From: an uncultured Pelagibacteraceae bacterium
GTDB taxonomy: Bacteria; Pseudomonadota; Alphaproteobacteria; Pelagibacterales; Pelagibacteraceae
DNA length: 64,000 bases
Assembly (NCBI GenBank): GCA_902583645.1
Contig: CACHWQ010000007.1
Span: 1 to 64,000, forward strand
Direction of reading: 5' to 3'
A program made the translations under genes and the position numbers. Every line of letters begins with the position of its first letter. The stretch's first letter is position 1. A model generated the notes under the pieces. The model made no database searches, was not told the DNA's origin, and saw only the letters and a program-made list of their open reading frames with translations. Below are positions 31,280 through 40,378 of the stretch, in pieces.

Positions 31280-31573
31280 ATGCTTACCGAAATCCTGCTG
31301 CTATTAATTTTATATTTTATTTTTCTCTGGTCGAAAGCTTGGATAAAATATTTTAATAATATGGATAAGAGGTTTGGAAATTCTATATGGAGATGGAGTT
31401 ATGATTATCCAGTCAAAGGGAAAAGAGATATTTCAATTCTTGATGATAAAGATTTTGTTTTACTTAGAAGAAAAAGAAATAGAGCAGTAACAATTATGTA
31501 CTCGATTGTTTTTTTAAGCTTCATAATTTTGATGTCTTTTGTGAGTCAAATTTTATTATTAATTTTAACCTAG
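31280..31573 (+). CDS. Two-pass membrane protein, unknown
   Basis: 97 residues with an N-terminal hydrophobic helix (LTEILLLLILYFIFLW), a polar middle containing WRWSYDYPVKGKRDISI and RRKRNRA, and a second hydrophobic segment at the C-terminus (SIVFLSFIILMSFVSQILLLI). No family is recognised. It starts 6 bases after maeB and is probably cotranscribed. The stop overlaps the convergent BON-lipoprotein stop within CTAG at 31570-31573. Confidence 0.65.
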   Translation: MLTEILLLLILYFIFLWSKAWIKYFNNMDKRFGNSIWRWSYDYPVKGKRDISILDDKDFVLLRRKRNRAVTIMYSIVFLSFIILMSFVSQILLLILT

Positions 31574-32163
31574 TCTTTTTGAATTCTTAAATCTTCCACT
31601 AACAAAATACTTGCTATTACTCTATCAACATCAGCTATTGCTTTGCCCTCTTTAATTACCTCTTTCTGCTCATTTTTAGAATGAGCAATACCATAAATAT
31701 AGATTTTTTTTTTATAGGTATCTATATTGTAATTAGTTGATTTAATTTTTTTATTTAAAACTAAAGCTGTTCTAAGCTGAGAAGTAATTAAAATGTCGAC
31801 TGCTGACTGTTTAAAATTAAATTGTTCTTTAATAATTAAATTATTTCTTACTGATCTTACGCCTTTAGTTTCCCATGCCATTTTAGTAATTTTTAATTTT
31901 TCTTCTGGATCATCAACTTTCCCAGCAATAAATATTCTTCCATCTAAAACCTTCGTGTTAATTGATAAAAGATATTTTTTGTCTTCAAGTACTAGCCTCG
32001 CGGTCAAATTTTTTTGCATTAAATTGTCGTCTATCTGGGTTCCTAAGGATCTTGGATCAATTGCTACACTTACTCCAGTACCAAACAACCCCTGGGAAGA
32101 AGTTCCAACACATCCACTTAATATAAATAAAAATAATAAGAATAATATATATTTATTTTTCAT
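31570..32163 (-). CDS. DolP/YraP-like dual BON-domain outer-membrane lipoprotein
   Basis: 197 residues with a lipoprotein signal (LFLLFILSGC, acylation Cys at about residue 18) and two BON domains (DDNLMQKNLTARLVLEDKKYL ... then DILITSQLRTALVLNKKIKS ...). DolP (YraP) in E. coli is an outer-membrane lipoprotein maintaining envelope integrity. The call is supported by context: rsmI (yraL) is directly upstream on the same strand and an LpoA-like (yraM) gene is divergent, as in the E. coli yra cluster. The start overlaps the rsmI 3' end by 11 bases. Confidence 0.85.
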   Translation of the reverse strand: MKNKYILFLLFLFILSGCVGTSSQGLFGTGVSVAIDPRSLGTQIDDNLMQKNLTARLVLEDKKYLLSINTKVLDGRIFIAGKVDDPEEKLKITKMAWETKGVRSVRNNLIIKEQFNFKQSAVDILITSQLRTALVLNKKIKSTNYNIDTYKKKIYIYGIAHSKNEQKEVIKEGKAIADVDRVIASILLVEDLRIQKD

Positions 32164-33016
32164 TTTTTATCTGAAGACAATAATTATAAATTTCTTTCTT
32201 TGATATATCTTTATGTTTTTTTATTTCTGTTACAACATCTTTGATACTTAATTTTTTCATTAATTTTCTTATAATTGATTTGTCTTTTTCAGATAATTTA
32301 TTATTTGATTCGCTTTCAAGTTTTTCAGAAAGGACCAGTGTGATTTCTCCACGAAGATCAGTATTAAAATCATCTATTTCAGAAACATTTAACCTAAAAT
32401 GTTGTTCATACATTTTAGTTAATTCTTTACAAATTAATATTTTTCTATCAAAAAAAAAATTTTTTAAATGAACGGATGCTTTCCTAAATTTTTTTGCAGA
32501 TATGAAGAAAACTATAGTTAAATTAATTTTTGATAGTAGACCTATATCTTTTTTTATATCTTTTGTCTTTTCAGGAAAAAAACCATAAAAAATAAATTTA
32601 TCTGAAAAACCACTAATAGACACTGCTGAAGTCACTGAAGATGGTCCTGGAATTGAAAAAATATTTATTTTTTTATTTATACACTCGTTGATAAGAATAG
32701 ACCCTGGATCTGAAATACACGGTGTTCCAGCATCTGAAATTATTGATACTATTTTTTGATTATTGAATAATTTGATTATTTTGGTAAGGCTCTTTTTTTC
32801 ATTAAACTTATGATAAGCAAAAAGTTCTTTATCTTTTATACTGTATTTTTCCAAAATTTTTTTCGAAACCCTAGTGTCCTCACATAGAATAAGATCAGAA
32901 AGTTTTAGAATTTCTATAGCATTTAAAGTAATATCCATCAAATTACCTATTGGGGTAGAAACCACATATAAACCACTTTTAAAGTTTATAAGTTTTTTTT
33001 GATCTAATGGAATCAT
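32153..33016 (-). CDS. rsmI: RsmI, 16S rRNA ribose 2'-O-methyltransferase (C1402)
   Basis: A 287-residue tetrapyrrole-methylase-fold SAM enzyme methylating the 2'-OH of C1402 in 16S rRNA. Motifs: GLYVVSTPIGNLMDITLNA, LCEDTRVSKKIL, SDAGTPCISDPG and the IPGPSSVTSAVSISG block. It is divergent from the LpoA-like gene by 31 bases, and the BON lipoprotein gene is downstream and overlapping. Confidence 0.96.
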   Translation of the reverse strand: MIPLDQKKLINFKSGLYVVSTPIGNLMDITLNAIEILKLSDLILCEDTRVSKKILEKYSIKDKELFAYHKFNEKKSLTKIIKLFNNQKIVSIISDAGTPCISDPGSILINECINKKINIFSIPGPSSVTSAVSISGFSDKFIFYGFFPEKTKDIKKDIGLLSKINLTIVFFISAKKFRKASVHLKNFFFDRKILICKELTKMYEQHFRLNVSEIDDFNTDLRGEITLVLSEKLESESNNKLSEKDKSIIRKLMKKLSIKDVVTEIKKHKDISKKEIYNYCLQIKNEK

Positions 33017-33047
33017 CTATAAATATAATTATAATATAGATTAATAA

Positions 33048-34196
33048 ATGAAAGCAGATATTAAATTTTTTTTAGTGATAATTTTTTTAGTAATTTCCAC
33101 TAAAATTGCAAATGCAAACAGTGAAATAAAAATCGGGCTATTAGCTCCTTTTTCTGGTGAATTCAAAAATGTAGGCGACTCAGTTTTTGGATCTGCAAGA
33201 ATAGCCTTAAACAAGATAAATAATAAAAACATAAGTATTTTTCCAAGAGATACAAAAGGTAAAAATTTAGAAACACTTAAGCAGGTAGAGGAGCTATATA
33301 TTGAAGGTGTTAGAATTTTTATAGGTCCTGTATTTAACAAAAATTTAAAAGGTCTTGAAAAATTTAAGGATGCCTATTTTTTATCTTTAACAAATAAAAT
33401 TTTGAATAATCCAAAGAATGTTATTAGTGCGGGTATTAATGCTAGATCACAGTTTAATGCGATTAAAAAATATCAAAAAATAAATGAATTAGAAAAAACT
33501 TTAATTTTAATACCCAAAAAAGATTATAAAAAAGAAATTGAGCAAGCGATAAAAGAAACTAAGTTCAAAGCAAAACAAGTTTTTTACTATGATACAGAGC
33601 CTACTAAATTAACAAAACAAATAGAAAAAATTACAAGATATCAAATTAGAAAACAAAATTTAGAAGATGAAATTAAACGTTTAGAAAATTCAAATGAAGA
33701 TAATAAAGAAAAAAAATTAGAAAATTTAAGTAAAAAGGATACGCTTGGAAAGATTGGTTATGATTCTGTTGTAATTGCAGATTTTGATGAAAGTTTAAAA
33801 AGTGTTACAACTTCTCTACTATATACTGACATTACTCCAAAAAAAATTGACTTTATTTCTCTCAATCAGTGGTTTGATGAAACTTTATTTAAAGAGACTG
33901 CATCACAACCAATTAGTTTTCCTTCAATAAATAAAGAAAATTTTGATCAATTTAAAAAAAACTTCAAAGAATTTTATAATTACGATCCAAATCAATTATC
34001 ACTAATAACGTACGACTTAGTTGGCTTGGTTTACTATTTACTCGCACAAAACAATTTTGAAATAAGTGATAATATTTTTAAAAAAGAAAATAGATTTAAA
34101 GGTATGTCTGGAATATTTGAAATTAAGAATAAAAAAATAAATCATGAATTAAATTTTTATAGTGTTAATGACGGAAACTTTATAAGAATTTTTTGA
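33048..34196 (+). CDS. LpoA-like penicillin-binding-protein activator (periplasmic-binding fold)
   Basis: 382 residues with an N-terminal signal peptide ending ...TKIANA and no lipobox. The mature part starts SEIKIGLLAPFSGEFKNVGDSVFGSARIAL, the type I periplasmic-binding fold used by LpoA (YraM) and branched-chain amino acid receptors. Placement beside rsmI and the DolP-like gene favours the LpoA relative, which activates peptidoglycan synthases. A coiled-coil-like insertion (LEDEIKRLENSNEDNKEKKL) interrupts the second half. The 3' end overlaps rdgB by 17 bases on the other strand. A transport role is less likely because no ABC genes are nearby. Confidence 0.75.
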   Translation: MKADIKFFLVIIFLVISTKIANANSEIKIGLLAPFSGEFKNVGDSVFGSARIALNKINNKNISIFPRDTKGKNLETLKQVEELYIEGVRIFIGPVFNKNLKGLEKFKDAYFLSLTNKILNNPKNVISAGINARSQFNAIKKYQKINELEKTLILIPKKDYKKEIEQAIKETKFKAKQVFYYDTEPTKLTKQIEKITRYQIRKQNLEDEIKRLENSNEDNKEKKLENLSKKDTLGKIGYDSVVIADFDESLKSVTTSLLYTDITPKKIDFISLNQWFDETLFKETASQPISFPSINKENFDQFKKNFKEFYNYDPNQLSLITYDLVGLVYYLLAQNNFEISDNIFKKENRFKGMSGIFEIKNKKINHELNFYSVNDGNFIRIF

Positions 34197-34782
34197 GCTT
34201 TCTGAATGCTCGAGCCCTATGATCAATCTTAAACTTATTTTTTAATTTCATTTGTCCGAATGTTATTTTTTTTCCGTTTGGAATAAAAATCGGGTCATAG
34301 CCAAAACCGTTTTTTCCAATTTTTTTATTTGAAATTTTTCCCTCAATTTTACCAATTGAATGTTTTTTTTTTATATTTGGACCATAAATAGTTAGTGCAC
34401 AAATGAATCTTGCTTTTATTTTTTTTTTTCTCCAATTTTTATCAACTTTGTTAAGTTCTTTAAAAACTTTATTTATTGCCAAATTAAAATTATTTTTTTT
34501 TCCACTCCATCTTGCAGAAAATATTCCAGGTTTATTATTTAAAATATCTATTTCCAATCCAGAGTCATCAGCTAAACAATTTTTACCTGTTTTTTTTGAG
34601 AAATATTTCGATTTTAAGTATGAATTTTGTAAAAAATTCTTACCCGTTTCCTTTGGGCTTTTAAGTTTGTAATCAATTATTGATTTTACATGAATATATT
34701 TTGGTAATAACTCCCTTATTTCGCGCACTTTTCCTGGATTATTTGAACCTATTAGTATGTTTTTTATTTTTTTAGTTTTCAT
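34180..34782 (-). CDS. rdgB: RdgB, XTP/dITP pyrophosphatase
   Basis: A 200-residue HAM1-family house-cleaning enzyme that hydrolyses XTP, dITP and ITP. Motifs: IGSNNPGKVREIRELL at the N-terminus, LADDSGLEIDILNNKPGIFSARW in the middle, and FGYDPIFIP followed by DHRARAFRKL at the end. It is divergent from grpE across 36 bases and convergent with the LpoA-like gene. In many alphas rdgB also lies near hrcA-grpE, so the context fits. Confidence 0.95.
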   Translation of the reverse strand: MKTKKIKNILIGSNNPGKVREIRELLPKYIHVKSIIDYKLKSPKETGKNFLQNSYLKSKYFSKKTGKNCLADDSGLEIDILNNKPGIFSARWSGKKNNFNLAINKVFKELNKVDKNWRKKKIKARFICALTIYGPNIKKKHSIGKIEGKISNKKIGKNGFGYDPIFIPNGKKITFGQMKLKNKFKIDHRARAFRKLKKFL

Positions 34783-34810
34783 CTAGAAATTATTAATTTT
34801 CTTACCATAT
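34783..34810 (+). promoter_or_regulatory. Possible heat-shock promoter of grpE
   Basis: CTAGAA at 34783-34788 and CCATAT at 34805-34810 loosely match the RpoH consensus. The predicted transcript would begin only a few bases before the grpE ATG. One mismatch in the -35 core makes this tentative. Confidence 0.3.
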
Positions 34811-34818
34811 AACATTGT

Positions 34819-35424
34819 ATGGACAAAAAAAATAGCGATGAAAATTCAAAATTAGAGGATAAAGATATAAAAGATAATCCAAAAAAAGAAGTTAAAAAAG
34901 AAGAGCTATCTCCTGAGGAAAAAATAAAAGAACTAGAAGATAAAGTAGCGAGAACGTATGCTGAAATGGAAAATCAAAGAAGAAGATATGAAAAAGAAAA
35001 AGAAGATGCATTTGAATATGGTGGTTTTGCTTTTGCAAGAGAAACACTTAATTTACTAGATAATTTAGACAGATCTAGAATTTCTCTAGAAAATGATGAG
35101 AATTTGAAAAATTCAGATTCAATTAAAAAGATACTTGAGCATTTGGATATAATAAAAAAGGACATGATTTCAATATTCAAAAAAAATAACATCAAACATA
35201 TAGAAACTTTAAATAAAAAATTAGATCCTAACTTTCATCAAGCTATGATGGAGGTGGAGGACGATGCTAAGGAACCTGGAACTATAGTTCAGGAAATACA
35301 ATCAGGATATATGATGAAAGACAGGCTTTTACGACCAGCTTTGGTTGCAGTATCAAAAAAATTAAATAAATCCGAAAAAAAAGACGAAATACCTGAAAAT
35401 GAGGAGAAAAATAATGAAAAATGA
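34819..35424 (+). CDS. grpE: GrpE, nucleotide exchange factor for DnaK
   Basis: A 201-residue DnaK cochaperone. A charged N-terminal region leads into a long coiled coil (LEDKVARTYAEMENQRRRYEKE), and the C-terminal beta-wing carries the family signature (FHQAMMEVEDDAKEPGTIVQEIQSGYMMKDRLLRPALV, read in pieces). It is followed 53 bases later by dnaK. hrcA, which often precedes grpE in alphas, is not present, and no CIRCE inverted repeat is seen. Confidence 0.95.
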   Translation: MDKKNSDENSKLEDKDIKDNPKKEVKKEELSPEEKIKELEDKVARTYAEMENQRRRYEKEKEDAFEYGGFAFARETLNLLDNLDRSRISLENDENLKNSDSIKKILEHLDIIKKDMISIFKKNNIKHIETLNKKLDPNFHQAMMEVEDDAKEPGTIVQEIQSGYMMKDRLLRPALVAVSKKLNKSEKKDEIPENEEKNNEK

Positions 35425-35435
35425 GCAAAAACTAG

Positions 35436-35463
35436 CTTGTAGTCAACAAATTAGCACTTATAT
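35436..35463 (+). promoter_or_regulatory. RpoH-type (sigma-32) promoter of dnaK
   Basis: CTTG at 35436-35439, a 17-base spacer, then CTTATAT at 35457-35463 matches the alphaproteobacterial heat-shock promoter pattern CTTG-N17/18-CYTATNT. Initiation would fall around 35470, leaving a leader of about 8 bases before the dnaK ATG. Confidence 0.6.
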
Positions 35464-35477
35464 GAAGTTTAACTGAT

Positions 35478-37400
35478 ATGAGCAAAGTAATAGGAATAGA
35501 CTTAGGAACAACGAATTCTTGCGTAGCTATAATGGATGGAACGCAAGCAAAGGTTTTAGAAAATGCAGAAGGTGCAAGAACTACTCCTTCTGTTGTAGCT
35601 TTTACTGACGGTGATGAAAAACTAATTGGCCAACCAGCTAAGAGACAAGCAGTTACAAATCCAGAAAACACAATATTTGCAGTAAAAAGATTAATCGGAA
35701 GAAATTTTAACGATGCTACAGTTAAGAAAGATATTGAAACTGCCCCTTTTAAGATAATAAATTCTGAAAAAGGAGATGCATGGATAGAAGCTAAGGGTCA
35801 AAAATATTCTCCATCTCAAATTTCAGCTTTTGTTCTTCAGAAAATGAAAGAGACTGCTGAAAAGTATTTAGGTCAACAAGTTTCTAAAGCTGTGATAACA
35901 GTACCAGCTTATTTTAATGATGCACAAAGACAAGCAACAAAAGATGCTGGAAAAATCGCAGGCTTGGAAGTTTTAAGAATTATAAATGAACCAACTGCTG
36001 CATCGCTAGCTTATGGATTAGACAAAAAGGCCAGCAAAAAAATTGCAGTTTATGATCTGGGTGGTGGTACTTTTGATGTTTCAATTTTAGAATTAGGTGA
36101 CGGTGTGTTCGAAGTTAAATCTACGAATGGTGATACTTTTTTAGGTGGAGAAGACTTTGATAATGCGATTGTTGAATATCTATTAAACGAATTTAAAAAA
36201 GAAAACGGAATTGATTTAAAATCTGATAAATTAGCCTTACAAAGATTAAAAGAAGCTTCTGAAAAAGCAAAAATAGAACTCTCTTCAGCTACACAAACAG
36301 AAATAAATCTTCCATTTATTACTGCAGACAAAACAGGTCCAAAACATATAAATTTAAAAATGACAAGAGCAAAGCTAGAAGCTTTGGTTGAGGAGTTAAT
36401 TTCAAGAACTATTCCGCCTTGTCAGACAGCCTTGAAAGATGCTGGCTTATCAGCAGGTGAAATAGACGAAATTGTTTTGGTGGGTGGTATGACAAGGATG
36501 CCAAAAGTAATTCAGGAAGTTAAAAACTTTTTTGGTAAAGATCCAAATAAATCTGTTAATCCAGACGAAGTAGTAGCAATGGGGGCTGCAATACAAGCAG
36601 GTGTTTTACAGGGTGATGTAAAAGATGTTCTTTTGCTTGATGTAACTCCACTTTCACTTGGAATTGAAACACTAGGTGGGGTTTCAACAAAACTAATTGA
36701 TAAAAATACAACTATACCAACAAAGAAAAGTCAGGTTTTTTCTACAGCTGAAGATAATCAACCTGCTGTATCGATCAGAGTTCTTCAGGGCGAAAGAGAA
36801 ATGGCAGCTGACAACAAAGTTTTAGGAAACTTTGAGTTGGTTGGTATTGCTCCTGCTCCAAGAGGTGTCCCACAAATAGAAGTTGCGTTTGATATAGATG
36901 CAAATGGAATTGTAAACGTTTCAGCTAAAGATAAAGGTACTGGAAAAGAACAAAAAATCCAGATTCAAGCATCCGGAGGTTTGAGCGAAGATGAGATTAA
37001 TAAAATGGTTAAAGAAGCTGAAGCTAATAAAGAAGCTGATAAGAAAAAAAGAGAGTCAGTGGATGCAAGAAATCAAGCGGATACACTTTTACATTCAACA
37101 GAAAAAAATTTGAAAGAACACGGATCAAAAGTTTCAGAAGCAGATAAAAAATCGATTGAGACAGCATCAGCAAATCTTAGAAATGCGCTTAAGGGAACTG
37201 ACGTAGAAGATATTAAAAAGAAAACACAAGATTTAGTTCAGTCTTCAATGAAGTTAGGTGAAGCAATTTACAAATCCCAACAAAGTGCTAAACCTGGAGA
37301 TGCACCAAAAAATAAAAAAGAAGAAGGAAAAAAAGACGATAACGTTGTTGATGCAGACTTTGAAGAAGTAAAAGACGAGAATAAAGAGAAAAGTGCCTAA
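35478..37400 (+). CDS. dnaK: DnaK, Hsp70 chaperone
   Basis: A 640-residue Hsp70. The ATPase domain has [33 protein letters not shown] and [11 protein letters not shown]. The linker [16 protein letters not shown] leads into the substrate-binding domain and helical lid, and the acidic tail ends [11 protein letters not shown] before a Lys-rich end. DnaK works with GrpE and DnaJ encoded on either side. An RpoH-like promoter precedes it and no clear SD is visible, so translation may start on a nearly leaderless message. Confidence 0.98.
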   Translation: MSKVIGIDLGTTNSCVAIMDGTQAKVLENAEGARTTPSVVAFTDGDEKLIGQPAKRQAVTNPENTIFAVKRLIGRNFNDATVKKDIETAPFKIINSEKGDAWIEAKGQKYSPSQISAFVLQKMKETAEKYLGQQVSKAVITVPAYFNDAQRQATKDAGKIAGLEVLRIINEPTAASLAYGLDKKASKKIAVYDLGGGTFDVSILELGDGVFEVKSTNGDTFLGGEDFDNAIVEYLLNEFKKENGIDLKSDKLALQRLKEASEKAKIELSSATQTEINLPFITADKTGPKHINLKMTRAKLEALVEELISRTIPPCQTALKDAGLSAGEIDEIVLVGGMTRMPKVIQEVKNFFGKDPNKSVNPDEVVAMGAAIQAGVLQGDVKDVLLLDVTPLSLGIETLGGVSTKLIDKNTTIPTKKSQVFSTAEDNQPAVSIRVLQGEREMAADNKVLGNFELVGIAPAPRGVPQIEVAFDIDANGIVNVSAKDKGTGKEQKIQIQASGGLSEDEINKMVKEAEANKEADKKKRESVDARNQADTLLHSTEKNLKEHGSKVSEADKKSIETASANLRNALKGTDVEDIKKKTQDLVQSSMKLGEAIYKSQQSAKPGDAPKNKKEEGKKDDNVVDADFEEVKDENKEKSA

Positions 37401-37427
37401 ATAACAACAGATTGTCTCTAAATTGTT

Positions 37428-38552
37428 ATGGCAAAAAGAGATTATTATGATGTTTTAGGTGTTAACAAGAGCGCAACTCCTGAACAGATTAAATCCGCCT
37501 ACAGAAAGTTAGCCGTAAAGTATCATCCTGATAAAAACAAAGGAGATAAAGCTTCTGAAGATAAATTTAAAGAGGCCTCTGAGGCTTATCACGTTCTATC
37601 AAATGCAGAAAGAAAACAAAATTACGATAATTTTGGACATGCCGCTTTTGAAAATGGCGGAGGGGGAAGAGGAGGATTTAGTAATTTTGATTTTTCAAGC
37701 CATTTTTCTGATATTTTTGAAGACTTTTTTGGTGAAGGATTTGGTGGAGGCAGAAGATCTAGAAGATCAAACAATAGAGGTTCTGATCTAAGATATGATT
37801 TATCTATTACGCTTGAAGAAGCTTATTCTGGAAAAAAACAAGACATAAAATTTTCTTCATCCGAAAAATGCGATACGTGCAAAGGAAGTGGTTCTAAACC
37901 AGGACATAACGTGGGTTCCTGTTCAATGTGCGGAGGTCATGGTCAAGTAAGATCAAGCCAAGGATTTTTTACTGTCCAACAAACATGTCCACAATGCTCA
38001 GGATCGGGAGAAGAAATTACTAATCCTTGCTCTAGTTGTGGAGGACAAGGTAAAAAACAATCATCTAAGAGATTATCTGTAACAATTCCAAAAGGTGTTG
38101 ATGATGGAACTAGAATAAGATTATCAGGTAAAGGTGAAGCTGGAACAAAAGGAGGAGGGAATGGAGATTTATACCTATTTATAAATGTTTATTCACATGA
38201 ATTGTTCAAAAGATCTGATGAAAACTTATTCTTCGAGTGCCCAATATCAATCGCAGATGCTGCTTTAGGTACGTCTATAGAAATACCAACAATTGATGGA
38301 GGAAAAGCAAAAATTAAAATACCCGCAGGAACGCAAAGTGGTAAACAATTTAGATTAAGAAGCAAGGGTATGCCTTTTATGAGAGGAAGTGGAACAGGAG
38401 ATCTTTATATTCAAGTAAATACTGAAGTTCCAATATCTTTAAATAAAGAACAGAAAGAATTATTAGAAAAATTCAGGGAAATAGAAAACGAAAAATCAAA
38501 TCCAAGTATCAAAAAATTCTTTCAAAAAGCTAAAAGTTTCTGGAAAAATTAA
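37428..38552 (+). CDS. dnaJ: DnaJ, Hsp40 cochaperone
   Basis: A 374-residue type I Hsp40. The J domain carries YHPDKNKG (HPD motif), a Gly/Phe-rich region follows (FENGGGGRGGFSNFDF), then four zinc-binding repeats (CDTCKGSG, CSMCGGHG, CPQCSGSG, CSSCGGQG) and the C-terminal substrate-binding domains. It delivers clients to DnaK and stimulates ATP hydrolysis. It begins 27 bases after dnaK in the same operon. Confidence 0.98.
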   Translation: MAKRDYYDVLGVNKSATPEQIKSAYRKLAVKYHPDKNKGDKASEDKFKEASEAYHVLSNAERKQNYDNFGHAAFENGGGGRGGFSNFDFSSHFSDIFEDFFGEGFGGGRRSRRSNNRGSDLRYDLSITLEEAYSGKKQDIKFSSSEKCDTCKGSGSKPGHNVGSCSMCGGHGQVRSSQGFFTVQQTCPQCSGSGEEITNPCSSCGGQGKKQSSKRLSVTIPKGVDDGTRIRLSGKGEAGTKGGGNGDLYLFINVYSHELFKRSDENLFFECPISIADAALGTSIEIPTIDGGKAKIKIPAGTQSGKQFRLRSKGMPFMRGSGTGDLYIQVNTEVPISLNKEQKELLEKFREIENEKSNPSIKKFFQKAKSFWKN

Positions 38553-38582
38553 TCTCATTAAAGCATAATAGATCTTAATATT

Positions 38583-39431
38583 ATGTTTTATCTATCTACA
38601 AAATCAAAAATTTATATTGCCTATATTTTAAGCAAAATTTTGATTTTTTTTTTAGGTGACAAAAAAAGAGTTATACTCAGAAATGAGATTAAATATGAGA
38701 TTGATCTAAATCAAGCAATTGATTTGGGGATCTTTTTAGGGATCAAAAATGAAAAAAAACTTTATAAGATTAAAAGTTTTTTAAGTTTCAACAAAAAACA
38801 TGTTTTGGTCGATATAGGTTCAAACGTTGGTTCAGTAACGTTGCCTTTGGCTAGGTTGTTTCATTTATCAAATGTAGTTTCCATAGAGCCTACAATTTTT
38901 GCTTTTTTAAAATTAAAAAAAAACTTAAAACTTAATCCAGATTTAGAAAAAAGAGTTAAATTATTTAATATTTTTATATCCGATAAAAGAAAAAAAGTTA
39001 ATTTTGTCCACTCATCATGGGGCCTAAAAACAAAAGAAAAAAAGCACAAAGTTCACCTCGGAACTCTAAAAAAAACATCAAACAAAACACGATCACTTTC
39101 TCAACTTCTAAATAAAATCGGAAAAAAAATAGATTTCATTAAAATTGATGTAGATGGTTATGAAATCGATGTACTTAAAAGTGGAAAAAAAATAATAAAT
39201 AAATATAAACCATTAATTTATTTTGAATTTGCACCTTATCTTTATAAAGAATTTGGCTATTCGCCAGAAATTCTCATAGATTTTATTAAAAAAGAATTAA
39301 ATTACAAGTTTTTAAATGAAAATTTTGATGAAGTTAAAAATATTTATGAAATAGGAAATAAATTAGATGATAGATCAGTAAATTTTTTTTTAGTCCATAA
39401 AACAAATATATCTAAATTTAAAAATTTATAA
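38583..39431 (+). CDS. FkbM-family SAM-dependent methyltransferase
   Basis: 282 residues with a class I methyltransferase fold: SAM-binding LVDIGSNVGSVTLPLARLF near residue 78, the acidic VVSIEPTIFAFLKLK strand, and the FkbM-type FIKIDVDGYEIDVLKSG near residue 180. The family methylates sugars, lipids or natural products. The substrate here is unknown. It lies between dnaJ and dapB, where other alphas often carry a phospholipid methyltransferase (pmtA), but it is not homologous to PmtA. It is probably cotranscribed with its neighbours on both sides. Confidence 0.85.
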   Translation: MFYLSTKSKIYIAYILSKILIFFLGDKKRVILRNEIKYEIDLNQAIDLGIFLGIKNEKKLYKIKSFLSFNKKHVLVDIGSNVGSVTLPLARLFHLSNVVSIEPTIFAFLKLKKNLKLNPDLEKRVKLFNIFISDKRKKVNFVHSSWGLKTKEKKHKVHLGTLKKTSNKTRSLSQLLNKIGKKIDFIKIDVDGYEIDVLKSGKKIINKYKPLIYFEFAPYLYKEFGYSPEILIDFIKKELNYKFLNENFDEVKNIYEIGNKLDDRSVNFFLVHKTNISKFKNL

Positions 39432-39433
39432 TT

Positions 39434-39601
39434 ATGAATTTGGAACAAATAATGCCTGCAATAGCAATGATATTAGTATTAGTATTGGTGCTTCCTGGAT
39501 TTTTATCTTCCAATTCAAATTTAAGAACTTTTTTAAAAAACATATCTATTTGGGCTGTAATTGTTTTAGTTGTTATGGTATTTCTATACTTCTTTTATTA
39601 A
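39434..39601 (+). CDS. Small two-pass membrane protein, 55 aa
   Basis: A short ORF filling the gap between the FkbM gene and dapB: ATG at 39434, 2 bases after the previous stop, and TAA at 39599-39601 directly abutting the dapB ATG. It has two hydrophobic segments (AIAMILVLVLVLPGFL and ISIWAVIVLVVMVFLYFFY) separated by SSNSNLRTFLKN. Tight packing on both sides and the clean membrane pattern support a real gene. The function is unknown. Confidence 0.65.
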   Translation: MNLEQIMPAIAMILVLVLVLPGFLSSNSNLRTFLKNISIWAVIVLVVMVFLYFFY

Positions 39602-40378
39602 ATGAAAAAAATAAATTTAGCTATAACTGGTTGCTTGGGGCGCATGGGCAGACAAATCATTAAGTCGGCAAGATCTGATAAAAATTTCAAGATTGTAACC
39701 CTTACAGAAAATAGGGTTATTAAAAATAACATAAATGGGATTAAGCCTTGCTTAAATACAATTGAAGCTTTTAAAAAAGCAAATTTGATAATAGATTTTA
39801 GTGTACCAAAATGTACCTTCGAAATTCTTAAAATTTCAAACAAACTTAGAAAGAAAGTGGTTATTGGAACAACAGGATTTTCAAAAAAAGAAGAAAATTT
39901 AATAAAAAAATACTCACGAAAAATACCTATTCTTAAAGCAGGAAATATGAGCTTAGGTATTAATCTGTTAATGTTCTTAACAGAAATTGCATCAAAATCG
40001 TTAGGTGATAGATTTTTAAGTAAGGTTTTTGAGATACATCATAAACATAAAAAAGATCATCCGTCAGGAACAGCATTAATGCTTGGCAGAGGTATAGCTA
40101 CAGGTAAAAATAAGGAATTTTATAAGTTAATGGGTAAAAAATATTTAAATAAGAAATCTTTCCCTTATGGAAAAAAAATTAACTTTAATTCTCTTAGAAA
40201 GGGAGAAATTATAGGTGAACATGAAGTTGCTTTTTCAAGTGGAAAAGAAATAATTACGTTAAACCATGAGGCATTTGATAGAGCACTTTACTCTGAAGGA
40301 GCTTTGGCTGCAGCTAAGTGGTTGAATAATAAAAAACCCGGTCTTTACTCTATGAGAGATGTCTTGAATTTTAGTTGA
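39602..40378 (+). CDS. dapB: DapB, 4-hydroxy-tetrahydrodipicolinate reductase
   Basis: A 258-residue NAD(P)H-dependent reductase of the lysine/diaminopimelate pathway, feeding peptidoglycan. The nucleotide-binding start is ITGCLGRMGRQIIKSA, the catalytic block is EIHHKHKKDHPSGTALMLGR, and the GEIIGEHEVAFSSGKE segment follows. It begins immediately after the 55-aa gene stop, and its TGA overlaps the nth ATG (TGATG). Confidence 0.96.
   Translation: MKKINLAITGCLGRMGRQIIKSARSDKNFKIVTLTENRVIKNNINGIKPCLNTIEAFKKANLIIDFSVPKCTFEILKISNKLRKKVVIGTTGFSKKEENLIKKYSRKIPILKAGNMSLGINLLMFLTEIASKSLGDRFLSKVFEIHHKHKKDHPSGTALMLGRGIATGKNKEFYKLMGKKYLNKKSFPYGKKINFNSLRKGEIIGEHEVAFSSGKEIITLNHEAFDRALYSEGALAAAKWLNNKKPGLYSMRDVLNFS

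Noticed and set aside
31570-31573. Shared CTAG stop of two convergent genes as a functional signal
   Set aside because: Simple consequence of compact packing; four-base convergent overlaps also occur elsewhere in this window.
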